Counted from the first letter of the stretch, positions 8,168 through 16,827 are shown. The stretch: DNA of 59,395 nucleotides from JAWLHA01 sp041690535 (GCA_041690535.1 JAWLHA010000024.1:1-59395); one strand, 5' to 3'. Translations and numbers: made by a program. Notes: generated by a model from the letters alone, not told the origin.

Positions 8168-8925
8168 GCGGTGAGGTGCTGGTGAGGGCAGCGGGTCTGA
8201 GACCCGACCTGGGCGAGAGGCGCACGCCGCCGTTGGACTGCACTGTCTCCAGGGGGAGCATCACCTGTCTGCTGGGGCACGATTCGGAACAGAGGACCGC
8301 CTACCTGCGGGCCCTGGCGGCGGTGGATCCCGCGCTGGGGGGGCGGTCGGAGATTCTGGGCGTCGACGGGATGGATTTGAGCACCGAGGAGTGGCGCGAG
8401 CTGCGCCGTACGGCGGCTTTCGTGACCTGGGCCGTGCCGCTGCTGTCCGTGCTCGATGGATTCCAGAACCTTCTGCTTCCGGCACAGTATCATCAGGTCG
8501 GCTCGGACAGGGAGATCAAAGCGGAGGCGCGGGCACTGCTCGGGGAAATGGAGTACGATGCCGATCACGGCATCCTGCCCGCGTACATGAGTGACCTGCA
8601 GCGCCGGTTACTGGGGATCGCCCGCGCGATGATCCTGCATCCTGCCCTGTTGTTCCTGGACGAGCCGTTCCACGGCCTCGATATTGAAGCGCGCAACAGG
8701 GTTTGCGCCTATTTGACCGGTCCGGTGCGCCGCAGGGGTGTAACGCTGGTCGTGGCCTGTTCTGAACTGCCGTTTGCGCGCCGTTTTGCGGATCGTGTCA
8801 TCCTTGTTGCCCCTGAAGCGGCGTTAAGCTTCGACAGCTGGAAGGCGTTCGCCGGCTCGACCGAGGAGAGCGTGCGCCGGTTCCTGGAGTTGGAACGGCG
8901 GGCATGCGTATTCGACACCGATTGA
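8164..8925 (+). CDS. Degenerate ABC ATPase-like subunit of second MCE system
   Basis: This is a 253-residue protein with the fold and position of MlaF. The ATP-binding motifs are eroded: the P-loop reads GHDSEQRT (residues 38-45) with Arg in place of Lys and no internal glycines, the signature is MSDLQR in place of LSGGQ (about 142-147), and Ser replaces the switch histidine near 200. Walker B ALLFLDEP (161-168) and the D-loop are intact. It overlaps the permease gene by four bases and is followed two bases later by the MCE gene. It may be non-hydrolytic or structural, or may rely on another ATPase. Reading frame and length are intact, so it is not a pseudogene. Confidence 0.8.
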   Translation: MSGEVLVRAAGLRPDLGERRTPPLDCTVSRGSITCLLGHDSEQRTAYLRALAAVDPALGGRSEILGVDGMDLSTEEWRELRRTAAFVTWAVPLLSVLDGFQNLLLPAQYHQVGSDREIKAEARALLGEMEYDADHGILPAYMSDLQRRLLGIARAMILHPALLFLDEPFHGLDIEARNRVCAYLTGPVRRRGVTLVVACSELPFARRFADRVILVAPEAALSFDSWKAFAGSTEESVRRFLELERRACVFDTD

Positions 8926-8927
8926 CT

Positions 8928-9965
8928 ATGTCCGAACGAGACTTCGCCAACCAAAGGGTCCGAGTCCACTACATCCATCGGCTCAGCTACAGTGCCCGCG
9001 AGCGGTTGGTAGGGCTGTTCGTGCTCGTGGCGCTGGCGGTGGTCTTCACCCTCATCTTTATCAATGGTAAGACCGCCCACCTGTTCGAGGATCGGATCAC
9101 CTACCACGCCTTCCTGAGAAATGCCCAGGGCATCACGACCGAGTCCGTCGTGAAGGTGTCGGGCATCGAGGTGGGCCGGATCTCCTCCCTGGGGATCTCC
9201 TCGGATAACAAGATCCGCATCAGCATGTATGTTTTCGAGCGTTTTGCAGAGCTGGTACGCGCCGATTCCAAGGCGGCCCTGAGCAAACTCTCCATCGTCG
9301 GGAACGCCAGCATCGAGATCACAGCGGGCTCCCCCGACCAGCCGCTGCTGCCTGATGGCGCCATCCTCATTGTGGAGGAGCCCCTGTCGGTGGACGAGCT
9401 CATCGCCGAGTTGACACCCGTGGTGGAGAAGGTGAAGGCGGCCCTGGAGAACGTCACTGCCATCGTGGCAGCCGTTCCGCCCCGGGCGGTCGAGTCCACA
9501 ACTCAGGATCTTGCGGTCTCGCTGGCCAACTTGCGGGACATCACCGAGCAACTCTCTGCCGGGCGCGGCGCCCTGGGGCAGGCCGTTTATGGGCAGGAGC
9601 TGGAGAGTCGGGTGGTCAATTCGGTCGCTCGTCTGGAGTCGAGCCTCTCCCGGGCCGATGCCCGCCTGGCGGAGCTGGAGCCTGTGGTGGCGAACGTCGA
9701 TGCGGTCGCGGCTCGCACCCAGAAGCTGGCCGGTACCCTGGATGGGCTGGTGGGGGAGACCCGGGCGCTGGTGGGGCAGATGAATACCGTCATGGGGACG
9801 GTCAGTCTCGAGTTGCAGCAGTTTCCGGAGATCATGACCCGCATGCGGCTGCTGCTGGAGTCCACCGACCGGACCCTGGAAGGGGTCCAGCGGGTCTGGC
9901 CCATTTCGTCAGCGATCAAGCCCACGACGGAGGAGACCCTGATTCGGGTCCAGCCCATGCCATGA
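8928..9965 (+). CDS. MCE (MlaD-like) substrate-binding protein
   Basis: This is a 345-residue protein anchored in the inner membrane by one helix (about residues 24-45, GLFVLVALAVVFTLIFI). One MCE domain follows (about 50-130) with VVKVSGIEVGRISSLGI, the typical core. The long C-terminal part (about 150-330) is helical with heptad-like spacing and probably forms a coiled coil or needle reaching into the periplasm. The ATG at 8928 is chosen over 8904 because it follows the upstream stop by two bases. The stop overlaps the next ATG (ATGA). It partners with the permease and ATPase upstream. Confidence 0.88.
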   Translation: MSERDFANQRVRVHYIHRLSYSARERLVGLFVLVALAVVFTLIFINGKTAHLFEDRITYHAFLRNAQGITTESVVKVSGIEVGRISSLGISSDNKIRISMYVFERFAELVRADSKAALSKLSIVGNASIEITAGSPDQPLLPDGAILIVEEPLSVDELIAELTPVVEKVKAALENVTAIVAAVPPRAVESTTQDLAVSLANLRDITEQLSAGRGALGQAVYGQELESRVVNSVARLESSLSRADARLAELEPVVANVDAVAARTQKLAGTLDGLVGETRALVGQMNTVMGTVSLELQQFPEIMTRMRLLLESTDRTLEGVQRVWPISSAIKPTTEETLIRVQPMP

Positions 9966-10939
9966 GGTGCGCCGGCGCATGCATTGCATTGCTCGCGGTG
10001 TGGCTGGCCGGATGCGTGAGCGCTCCGGAGAGTCGCCCCCAAGCCGTACTCGAGGGCGAACGCCAGCTGCAGCTGGGGGTCGGGGCTTACCAGCGGGATG
10101 AGTACCAGAATGCCGCCGTGCTGTTCTCCAAGGCGCTGGTCCTGCACCAAAGCCTGGATGACCGCGCCGGTATTCTGCGCAGCCGGTTGAATTTGGCCGA
10201 GACGGCACTGGCGGTCGGCAACTACCCCGCCACGGCCCGGCAACTGGCGCTTGCGAGGCAGATGTTGGCGGAGGAGGGCCTCAATGCCTTCGAAGGGCGG
10301 ATCACCCTTCTGGAGGCGGGACTGGCCCTGAAGCAGCGCCGCCTGGAGGACGCCGAGGCCCTGCTGGAGACGCTGCTCCCACCCTTCGGTCAAGAGGAGC
10401 TGCCCTCGGGTGAGGTGGGGGAAGAGGCGATGGGGGCGGTAGCCGCCCGCGTGACACTCGCGTTCGAGCGGGAGGGGGACGATCCGGCGCGTTGGACCCT
10501 TCGCTATGCCAATTGTCTGGGCAGTGAGCGGGCACAGAACGCGCTGCGATTGGCCCGGCTCTGGCGCTTTCAGGCCGAACTGGCCCACCGCGAGGGTGAC
10601 TGGGCTCAAGCGGATCGCCTGCTGGGGCGGGCCCTTGCCACCTATAAACAGGGGGCTTACCGTAGCGGGATCGCCGCGACGCTGGAGCAGTGGGCCAGCG
10701 TCCGGATGTCCCAGGAGGCGTGGGACGAGGCGGAGCGGCTGCTGGTGCGGGCGCTGGCCGTGCGCACCTGGATCCTCGACCGCTGGGGCGCCGAATCGGT
10801 ACTGGGCAAACTGAAGGCGGTCAATGAAGGACGTGGCGACCCGGCGCGCGCGGAGGCGCTGGATCGCTGGCTGGAGGTGCTGAAGGACCGTAACTTCACC
10901 CAGTGGGATCGGCTGCGCCAGGACCTGTTGCCGTACTAA
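9962..10939 (+). CDS. TPR-like lipoprotein of the second MCE cluster
   Basis: This is a 325-residue predicted lipoprotein with lipobox WLAGC (Cys18). The mature part is alpha-helical with tetratricopeptide-like repeats: LGVGAYQRDEYQNAAVLFSKAL near the N-terminus and several later A-x-x-L-x-x-A pairs. It overlaps the MCE gene by four bases, so it belongs to the same transcript and may be its outer-membrane partner. No family member with known function is recognised. A palindromic family A element lies just downstream. Confidence 0.75.
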   Translation: MRCAGACIALLAVWLAGCVSAPESRPQAVLEGERQLQLGVGAYQRDEYQNAAVLFSKALVLHQSLDDRAGILRSRLNLAETALAVGNYPATARQLALARQMLAEEGLNAFEGRITLLEAGLALKQRRLEDAEALLETLLPPFGQEELPSGEVGEEAMGAVAARVTLAFEREGDDPARWTLRYANCLGSERAQNALRLARLWRFQAELAHREGDWAQADRLLGRALATYKQGAYRSGIAATLEQWASVRMSQEAWDEAERLLVRALAVRTWILDRWGAESVLGKLKAVNEGRGDPARAEALDRWLEVLKDRNFTQWDRLRQDLLPY

Positions 10940-10977
10940 TAGGGCACCGAGCGGATCCTCGGCCCTGAACCCCACTC

Positions 10978-11040
10978 CAGGGTGAACGCATACTTACCCA
11001 AGAGCGATGTGAGTCCTTGGGTAAGTATGCGTTCACCCTG
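10978..11040. repeat. Family A element, minimal palindromic form
   Basis: This 63-bp element consists only of the two termini. The 24- to 25-base arm begins CAGGGTGAACGCATACTTAC and returns as its perfect complement after a short loop AGCGATGTGAGTC. The core and long arm are absent. It is flanked by TGAACCCCACTC on the left and GAACCCCCACTC on the right, an approximate 10-bp target duplication with one C gained or lost. Transcribed, it would form a very stable hairpin between the TPR lipoprotein gene and miaB. Confidence 0.93.
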
Positions 11041-11060
11041 GAACCCCCACTCGTCAGTGG

Positions 11061-11069
11061 TGGTATTCT
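11061..11069 (+). promoter_or_regulatory. Possible extended -10 for miaB
   Basis: TGGTATTCT fits an extended -10 (TGn plus TATTCT) about 55 bases before the miaB start. There is no clear -35. It is supported only by position and by the preceding family A hairpin, which would separate miaB from the upstream operon. Confidence 0.25.
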
Positions 11070-11123
11070 TTATATCGAGGCTTTAGACTAGCCGGTTCGT
11101 TTTCCGGCCAGAATACCCGACGT

Positions 11124-12473
11124 ATGGCGCGCACCTACTTCATCAAGACCTTTGGCTGCCAGATGAACGAGTACGACTCCGCCAAGATGGCGGATGTACT
11201 CCATGAGGCCTGTGGGCTTCAGCCCGTCACCTCCCCGGAGGAGGCGGATGTGCTGCTGCTCAATACCTGCTCCGTGCGCGAGAAGGCACAGGAGAAGGTC
11301 TTTTCCCTGCTGGGCACCTGGAAGACCCTCAAGGCCGCCCGCCCGGGGGTGGTGATCGGCGTGGGCGGGTGTGTCGCGTCCCAAGAGGGCGATGCCATAC
11401 GTTTGCGGGCGCCCTACGTGGACCTGGTGTTCGGTCCCCAGACCCTGCACCGCCTGCCCGAGATGCTGCAGCGCGTCTGGGCCGGCGGGGCGGGGGTGGT
11501 GGATGTCTCCTTCCCGGAGATCGAAAAATTCGATCGACTCCCCGAGCCGCGCGCGGAGGGGCCCACCGCCTTCGTCTCGGTCATGGAGGGGTGCTCGAAA
11601 TACTGCACCTTCTGTGTGGTTCCCTACACCCGCGGCGAGGAGATCAGTCGGCCCTTCGATGATGTGATCGCCGAGGTCGCCGCGCTGGCCGCCCAGGGGG
11701 TGCGGGAGATCAACCTGCTCGGGCAGAACGTCAACGCCTACCGTGGCGTGATGCACGATGGCCAAGTGGCCGATCTGGCGCTGCTCATCCACTACGTGGC
11801 CGCCATTGAGGGCATCGACCGCATCCGCTTCACCACCTCCCACCCGGTGGAGATGTCGGACAGCCTCATTCAGGCCTTTGCGGAGGTCCCGGAACTGGTG
11901 AGCTTCCTGCACCTGCCGGTGCAAAGTGGTTCGGACCGGATCCTGACCCTGATGAAACGCGGTCACACGGTGTTGGAGTACACGAACACCATCCGTCGGC
12001 TCCGACAGGCCCGCCCCGAACTGACCCTCTCGTCCGACTTCATTGTGGGCTTCCCCGGCGAGAGCGAGGCGGACTTCGAAGCCACCATGCGGCTCATCGA
12101 AGAGGTGGGATTCGATCACTCTTTCAGCTTCATCTACAGCCCGCGTCCGGGTACGCCGGCAGCCTCGCTGCCCGATGATGTGCCTCTGCAGGTGAAGAAG
12201 GCCCGTCTGGCGCGTCTACAGGAGCGGATCAATGCGCAGGCCCAGGCCATCAGCCAGGGGATGGTCGGGACGGTCCAACGGGTGCTTGTGGAGGGGCCCT
12301 CGCGCAAGGACCCATCGCAAGTCTCGGGGCGCACCGAAAACAACAGGGTCGTCAACTTTTCGGGTGGGCCGGAGCTCATCGGTCGCTTCGTCGACCTGCG
12401 CATCACCGAAGCGCTGCCCAACTCCCTGCGTGGTACCCTCCTTGATTCCGCCCGCCTGGCCGACAGTGCCTGA
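11124..12473 (+). CDS. miaB: tRNA-2-methylthio-N6-dimethylallyladenosine synthase
   Basis: This radical-SAM methylthiotransferase adds the 2-methylthio group to i6A37 of tRNAs. It is 449 residues long, the normal size. The N-terminal domain holds the auxiliary-cluster cysteines (FGCQMNEYDS, LLNTCSVREKA, GGCVAS). The radical-SAM motif CSKYCTFCVVPYTRG is near residue 157, and a TRAM domain ends the protein. QSGSDRILTLMKRGHT is also typical of MiaB. It heads the miaB-phoH-ybeY-ybeX-lnt string, as in Escherichia coli. Confidence 0.98.
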   Translation: MARTYFIKTFGCQMNEYDSAKMADVLHEACGLQPVTSPEEADVLLLNTCSVREKAQEKVFSLLGTWKTLKAARPGVVIGVGGCVASQEGDAIRLRAPYVDLVFGPQTLHRLPEMLQRVWAGGAGVVDVSFPEIEKFDRLPEPRAEGPTAFVSVMEGCSKYCTFCVVPYTRGEEISRPFDDVIAEVAALAAQGVREINLLGQNVNAYRGVMHDGQVADLALLIHYVAAIEGIDRIRFTTSHPVEMSDSLIQAFAEVPELVSFLHLPVQSGSDRILTLMKRGHTVLEYTNTIRRLRQARPELTLSSDFIVGFPGESEADFEATMRLIEEVGFDHSFSFIYSPRPGTPAASLPDDVPLQVKKARLARLQERINAQAQAISQGMVGTVQRVLVEGPSRKDPSQVSGRTENNRVVNFSGGPELIGRFVDLRITEALPNSLRGTLLDSARLADSA

Positions 12474-12555
12474 GCCGGACCGGGCCGAACACTGCCACGG
12501 GCGCGAAATTGGTGGTGCGCCCCGAACTTCCTTTACCCCCACGAATCCATAGGAA

Positions 12556-13560
12556 ATGATGAATAGCGAAGCGGCCATTTCCCTGAAGGATACCCCCGAA
12601 ACTGTGGACATCGTGCTTGAACCGGCCGACAACCATCGGCTTGCCAACCTCTGTGGACAGTTTGACGAACACCTGCGCCAGATCGAGCGGCGACTCGGTG
12701 TCGAGGTCAACAACCGGGGCAACGTGTTCCGGGTGATCGGCGACGGCGACTCCGCGCGCATCGCCAGTGAGGTGATCAAAGGCCTCTACAAGACCAGTGT
12801 CAGTGAGACCCTGACGCCCCACAGTGTGCATTTGTACCTGCAGGAGTCGGGTGTTGAAGCCCTCCTGGAGGAGCAGCTGGGCGGCGACGAGGAGGTGCTC
12901 ATCCGCACCAAGCGGGGGGTGGTGAAGGGGCGCGGACCGAATCAGAAGCGCTACCTGAAGAGCATCCTCACCCATGACATCAATTTCGGCATCGGACCGG
13001 CGGGCACGGGTAAGACCTATTTGGCGGTCGCCTGTGCAGTGGAGGCGCTGGAACGGGATGAGGTACGGCGTCTGGTGCTGACCCGCCCCGCGGTGGAGGC
13101 GGGCGAGCGGCTGGGTTTTCTGCCCGGCGATCTTGCCCAGAAGGTCGACCCCTACCTGCGCCCCCTCTACGATGCCCTCTACGAGATGCTTGGCTTCGAG
13201 CGGGTGGCCAAGCTCATCGAGCGTAACGTCATCGAGGTGGCGCCGCTGGCCTACATGCGTGGTCGTACCCTCAACGAGTCGTTCATCATCCTCGACGAGG
13301 CGCAGAACACAACGGCGGAGCAGATGAAGATGTTTCTCACCCGCATTGGCTTCGGATCCACGGCCGTGATCACCGGGGATGTGACCCAGGTGGACCTCCC
13401 CCGCGGGACCCAGTCCGGGCTGCGGCAGGTCATCGAGGTGTTGCGGGACGTGAACGGGATCAGCTTCACCTTCTTCCAGGCAAAGGATGTGGTCCGCCAC
13501 CCCCTGGTGCAGCGCATTGTAGGCGCCTACGAGCGCCACGAGAGCGAAACGGCGGGGTAA
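12556..13560 (+). CDS. ybeZ: PhoH-like ATPase (YbeZ)
   Basis: This is a 334-residue PhoH-family P-loop ATPase linked to ribosome and RNA maturation through YbeY. Walker A is GPAGTGKTYLA, Walker B is FIILDEAQN, and LTRPAVEAGERLGFLPGD is a family hallmark. An N-terminal KH-like segment contains LGVEVNNRGNVF. The ATG at 12556 has AGGA directly upstream. The next ATG (12559) is an equally usable start. It is separated from ybeY by two bases, so the pair is cotranslated. Confidence 0.95.
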   Translation: MMNSEAAISLKDTPETVDIVLEPADNHRLANLCGQFDEHLRQIERRLGVEVNNRGNVFRVIGDGDSARIASEVIKGLYKTSVSETLTPHSVHLYLQESGVEALLEEQLGGDEEVLIRTKRGVVKGRGPNQKRYLKSILTHDINFGIGPAGTGKTYLAVACAVEALERDEVRRLVLTRPAVEAGERLGFLPGDLAQKVDPYLRPLYDALYEMLGFERVAKLIERNVIEVAPLAYMRGRTLNESFIILDEAQNTTAEQMKMFLTRIGFGSTAVITGDVTQVDLPRGTQSGLRQVIEVLRDVNGISFTFFQAKDVVRHPLVQRIVGAYERHESETAG

Positions 13561-13562
13561 GG

Positions 13563-14012
13563 ATGGAACTTGAACTGGATCTGCAGCTGGCCACCGAAGA
13601 GGGGCGTCCCGTTCCGTCGGAAGAGCAGTTCGAGCGGTGGGTGCGCACCGCGCTGGCCCACCTCGATGAGGCGCAGCTGACCATCCGGGTGGTGGACGAG
13701 GAGGAGAGCGCCGAGCTCAATGGCCGCTATCGGGGTAAGCAAGGACCCACTAACGTCCTGTCGTTTCCCTTCGAGGCACCGCCCGGGATCGAGCTGCCGC
13801 TATTGGGTGATATCGTGATCTGCGCGCCCGTGGTGGAGCGGGAGGCAGTGGAGCAGGGGAAGGCCCCGGCATCCCACTGGGCCCATATGGTCGTGCACGG
13901 CTGTCTTCATCTCCTGGGCTATGATCATATTGAAGAGGCCGAGGCCGAGGAGATGGAATCTCTTGAAACGGAGATGATGACTGGCCTAGGCTATGCAAAC
14001 CCCTATGAGTAA
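13563..14012 (+). CDS. ybeY: Endoribonuclease YbeY
   Basis: This is a zinc-dependent endoribonuclease involved in 16S rRNA 3'-end processing and ribosome quality control. The 149-residue product carries the three-histidine zinc motif HGCLHLLGYDH (H112, H116, H122) and the upstream NVLSFPFE segment. It sits between ybeZ and ybeX, its usual partners. Confidence 0.97.
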   Translation: MELELDLQLATEEGRPVPSEEQFERWVRTALAHLDEAQLTIRVVDEEESAELNGRYRGKQGPTNVLSFPFEAPPGIELPLLGDIVICAPVVEREAVEQGKAPASHWAHMVVHGCLHLLGYDHIEEAEAEEMESLETEMMTGLGYANPYE

Positions 14013-14026
14013 CACACCAAGGAACT

Positions 14027-14932
14027 ATGAACGAAGACCGACCTAGCAGCGCCGCCGTGGAAGGGCGGCAGCCGCGAACCTGGCTGGAGCGACTTGGCCA
14101 GGTGCTGCACGGAGAACCGCGCGACAGGGAGGAGTTGTTTGAACTTCTCCAAGACGCGCACCAGCGCAACCTGCTCGATAGCGATGCCTTGCGGATGATC
14201 GACGGCGTCATGTCGGTGTCGGAAATGCAGGCACGCGACATCATGATCCCGCGTTCGCAAATGGCCGTGGTTGCATGGGACGCCCCACTGGAGGAATTTC
14301 TCCCCACCATCATCGAGACGGCCCACTCGCGTTTTCCGGTAATCGGGGAAACCCGTGACGAGGTGCTCGGGATCTTGCTCGCCAAGGACCTGCTCCCGTT
14401 CGTGGCCTCGGCCGAGAGCTTCAACATCCGGGAGGTCTTGCGCCCGGCGCTCTTCATTCCCGAAAGCAAGCGGCTGGATGCGCTGTTGAAGGAGTTCCGG
14501 TCGAGCCGCAACCATATGGCAATCGTCGTCGATGAGTACGGCGGGGTGGCCGGACTGGTGACGATCGAGGACGTGCTGGAGCAGATCGTCGGGGAGATCG
14601 AGGACGAGCATGATATCGAGGATGAGGAGACCGAGATCCTCTCCGTGGGCGAGAACCGCCATGCGGTCCGGGCCCTGACCGACATTGAGGACTTCAACGC
14701 CTACTTCAGGACCTCCTTGAGCGACGAGGAATTCGACACCGTGGGCGGCCTCGTGCTGAGCCGTTTCGGGCGGATGCCCAAGCGCGGTGAATCGGTCGTC
14801 ATGGAAGGCTATCGTTTCACGGTGGTGCGCGCGGACAACCGCCGCATTCATCTGCTGGAGGTGGCACCGGCGTCCGAGGCCGTGGAGCAAACCGCCGACG
14901 CCGCCGACCGTGAAGATCTCCCCATGGCTTGA
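14027..14932 (+). CDS. ybeX: CBS/CorC-domain protein YbeX
   Basis: This is a 301-residue cytosolic protein with two CBS domains (about residues 60-190, containing DIMIPRSQMAVV and FPVIGETRDEVLGIL) and a C-terminal CorC/HlyC domain ending in RADNRRIHLLEV. Homologues are linked to Mg2+/Co2+ efflux and, more recently, to ribosome metabolism. EYGGVAGLVTIEDVLEQIVG is the signature of the family. The gene overlaps lnt by 23 bases. Confidence 0.93.
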   Translation: MNEDRPSSAAVEGRQPRTWLERLGQVLHGEPRDREELFELLQDAHQRNLLDSDALRMIDGVMSVSEMQARDIMIPRSQMAVVAWDAPLEEFLPTIIETAHSRFPVIGETRDEVLGILLAKDLLPFVASAESFNIREVLRPALFIPESKRLDALLKEFRSSRNHMAIVVDEYGGVAGLVTIEDVLEQIVGEIEDEHDIEDEETEILSVGENRHAVRALTDIEDFNAYFRTSLSDEEFDTVGGLVLSRFGRMPKRGESVVMEGYRFTVVRADNRRIHLLEVAPASEAVEQTADAADREDLPMA

Positions 14933-16445
14933 ACCTGGCTGGCGCGGTGATCTCGCCGCGCTGTTGGCCGGCGGCGCCCTGCCGCTGGCCTTCGCTCCAT
15001 TCGGATTTTACCCTCTCGCCGTCCTGAGCCCCGCGCTGCTGTTCCTGCTCTGGCTGAAAGTCCCGCCGGCGAGGGCATTCCGCAGGGGCTTCTTGTTCGG
15101 GATCGGCGAGTTTGGGGTCGGTGTCTCGTGGGTCTATGTGGCCATTCACGACTTCGGCTACACCGCCGCCCCGGTTGCGGCACTGCTGACTCTCGCATTC
15201 GTCGCCATTCTTGCCCTCTACCCGGCCCTGGTTGGCTGGGCTGCAGCGCGCCTGCGGGCGCGTACCGGCGGGGGGGGGCGGTTTCAGCTCCTCCTTTTGC
15301 CCGCGCTTTGGACCCTCGGGGAGTGGCTGCGCGGGTGGCTCTTCACAGGGTTCCCCTGGCTTGGCCTCGGCTACAGCCAGCTCGAGGCGCCCCTGGGGGG
15401 ACTTGCCCCCCTGCTGGGTGTCTACGGGGTGACCTTTGCCGTAGCCCTTACCGCCGGGAGCCTCGTGTGGTGCTGGCAGCGCATTGAAGCGGGGGGCCTC
15501 GGGACGACACCGGTCCAAGTGGGTGTGCCGGCCGTGGTTGCATTGCTTGGCTGGGTGGGGGCGGGCTCTTTGCAGGGCGTCGCCTGGACCGAGCCCACGG
15601 GCGAGCCGCTTGGCGTCGCGCTGGTTCAGGACAACCTGCCTCAGATCACGAAGTGGGATCCCGAGCAGATCAGCCGCCGTCTCGATCTCTATGCCGAGCT
15701 CTCCCTGGCGCGCATGGGGCGGAGCGATCTGGTGGTGTGGCCGGAAAACGCCATCACGGTCTTTTACCATGAGCTGAAGGAGGGCTATTTTGCGCAACTG
15801 GCGCAGGAGGCCCGGGCCTCGGGAACCGATCTGCTGCTGGGCGTGCCGGTGCTCCACGAGGATGGGCGGCAGTACTTCACCACCCTCATGAGTCTGGGGC
15901 GGGAGCAGGCGTTCTACACCAAGCGACACCTGGTGCCCTTCGGGGAGTACGTCCCCTTCGAGCGCACCCTGAGGGGGCTCATCGCATTTTTCGACCTGCC
16001 CATGTCGGGATTCAGTCCCGGGGCTGCCAATCAGCCGCCGCTGGCGGTCGCGGGACAGAAAGCTGCGATTTCCATCTGTTACGAGGATGCCTTCGGCGAA
16101 GAGGTCATTCAGGCTCTGCCCGAGGCCACCCTGCTGATCAACGGCAGCAACAATGCCTGGTACGGCGACTCCCTGGCCCCCCACCAGCACCTGCAGATCT
16201 CCCGAATGCGGGCCTTGGAGACCGGCCGGCCCCTGTTACGGGCCACCACCACCGGCATCTCCGCCCTGGTCGATCCGAAGGGGCGGCTGATGGCCACCTC
16301 GCCCCAGTTCGAAACCCACGTCCTGGAGGGAAGTGTCCAGCCGATGACCGGCAGCACCCCATTCATTCGTTGGGGTAACGGACCGGTGGTTTTCCTGCTG
16401 CTCATGACGCTTGGGGCCGGCATTTGGATCCGGCGGCCCTGGTGA
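14910..16445 (+). CDS. lnt: Apolipoprotein N-acyltransferase
   Basis: This inner-membrane enzyme adds the third acyl chain to lipoproteins before Lol sorting. The start is GTG 14910, inside the end of ybeX, giving 511 residues, the usual length. The earlier in-frame ATG (14787) would read through ybeX in another frame. About six N-terminal membrane helices precede the nitrilase-like periplasmic domain. The catalytic triad is visible: E279 in VVWPENAI, K338 in FYTKRHLVPF and C390 in SICYEDAF. A C-terminal helix (FLLLMTLGAGIWI) follows. Confidence 0.96.
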   Translation: MKISPWLEPGWRGDLAALLAGGALPLAFAPFGFYPLAVLSPALLFLLWLKVPPARAFRRGFLFGIGEFGVGVSWVYVAIHDFGYTAAPVAALLTLAFVAILALYPALVGWAAARLRARTGGGGRFQLLLLPALWTLGEWLRGWLFTGFPWLGLGYSQLEAPLGGLAPLLGVYGVTFAVALTAGSLVWCWQRIEAGGLGTTPVQVGVPAVVALLGWVGAGSLQGVAWTEPTGEPLGVALVQDNLPQITKWDPEQISRRLDLYAELSLARMGRSDLVVWPENAITVFYHELKEGYFAQLAQEARASGTDLLLGVPVLHEDGRQYFTTLMSLGREQAFYTKRHLVPFGEYVPFERTLRGLIAFFDLPMSGFSPGAANQPPLAVAGQKAAISICYEDAFGEEVIQALPEATLLINGSNNAWYGDSLAPHQHLQISRMRALETGRPLLRATTTGISALVDPKGRLMATSPQFETHVLEGSVQPMTGSTPFIRWGNGPVVFLLLMTLGAGIWIRRPW

Positions 16446-16561
16446 AAGTCGTTGCGATGGGTCGTTCGTCGGTGCGGCGGTGACCAGTCACTGACCGGCT
16501 GCTGACCGAGACGGGGCAGCCGTTTCGTTTCCGGTCACGTCGCGAAGCGCCCGTCTTAAGT

Positions 16562-16631
16562 GCGGCGGCTTGCCGCCGCTGTCGTGTGCCGGGGCAAGCC
16601 CCGGCGATGCAAAGCGGGAGCAAGCTCCCGC
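16562..16631. repeat. REP-like triple hairpin
   Basis: Three short palindromes with tiny loops lie in series: GCGGCGGCTTGCCGCCGC, CCGGGGCAAGCCCCGG (16589-16604) and GCGGGAGCAAGCTCCCGC (16614-16631). The last two and the sequence between them recur at 17953-17996. The shared ending GCACTCCAC fits a REP/BIME-type intergenic repeat. It lies in the spacer after lnt, where no gene is seen. Confidence 0.8.
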
Positions 16632-16655
16632 ACTCCACAGGCAACCCACAAGGCA

Positions 16656-16795
16656 GATCACTCGCTCCCTTTCTCCTCCTCTTCGGAGGGGCGGTGAACG
16701 GTCGTGTTCCGGGAGCGCGGGCAGGGGGGAATGTATTGATGGCGATGGACAGCAGCAGCTCGCCCCCCCACAGGGGTGCCGGTGAGGTCGCGGAT
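16656..16795 (-). pseudogene. Fragment duplicating the 3' end of the zinc-ribbon gene at 18909
   Basis: Bases from 16656 match 18907 onward: 33 identical bases, then about 80% identity to about 16764 and patchy similarity to about 16795. In the true gene this stretch encodes the C-terminal zinc ribbon (CPRCRN...LSEEEEKGSE). Here the frame is broken and the cysteine pair is not preserved. It is a non-functional partial copy lying upstream of the toxin-antitoxin pair in the same islet as its source. Confidence 0.75.
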
Positions 16796-16797
16796 GT

Positions 16798-16827
16798 TTG
16801 TATGTCGGCACCGGCTGACGCTATAGT
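16798..16827 (+). promoter_or_regulatory. Predicted sigma-70 promoter of phd/PIN pair
   Basis: The -35 TTGTAT (16798-16803) and -10 TATAGT (16822-16827) are separated by 18 bases. Transcription would begin about 25 bases before the antitoxin ATG at 16860, which has GAGG at 16847-16850. Phd-type antitoxins usually repress their own promoter, but no clear operator palindrome was resolved. Confidence 0.5.
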
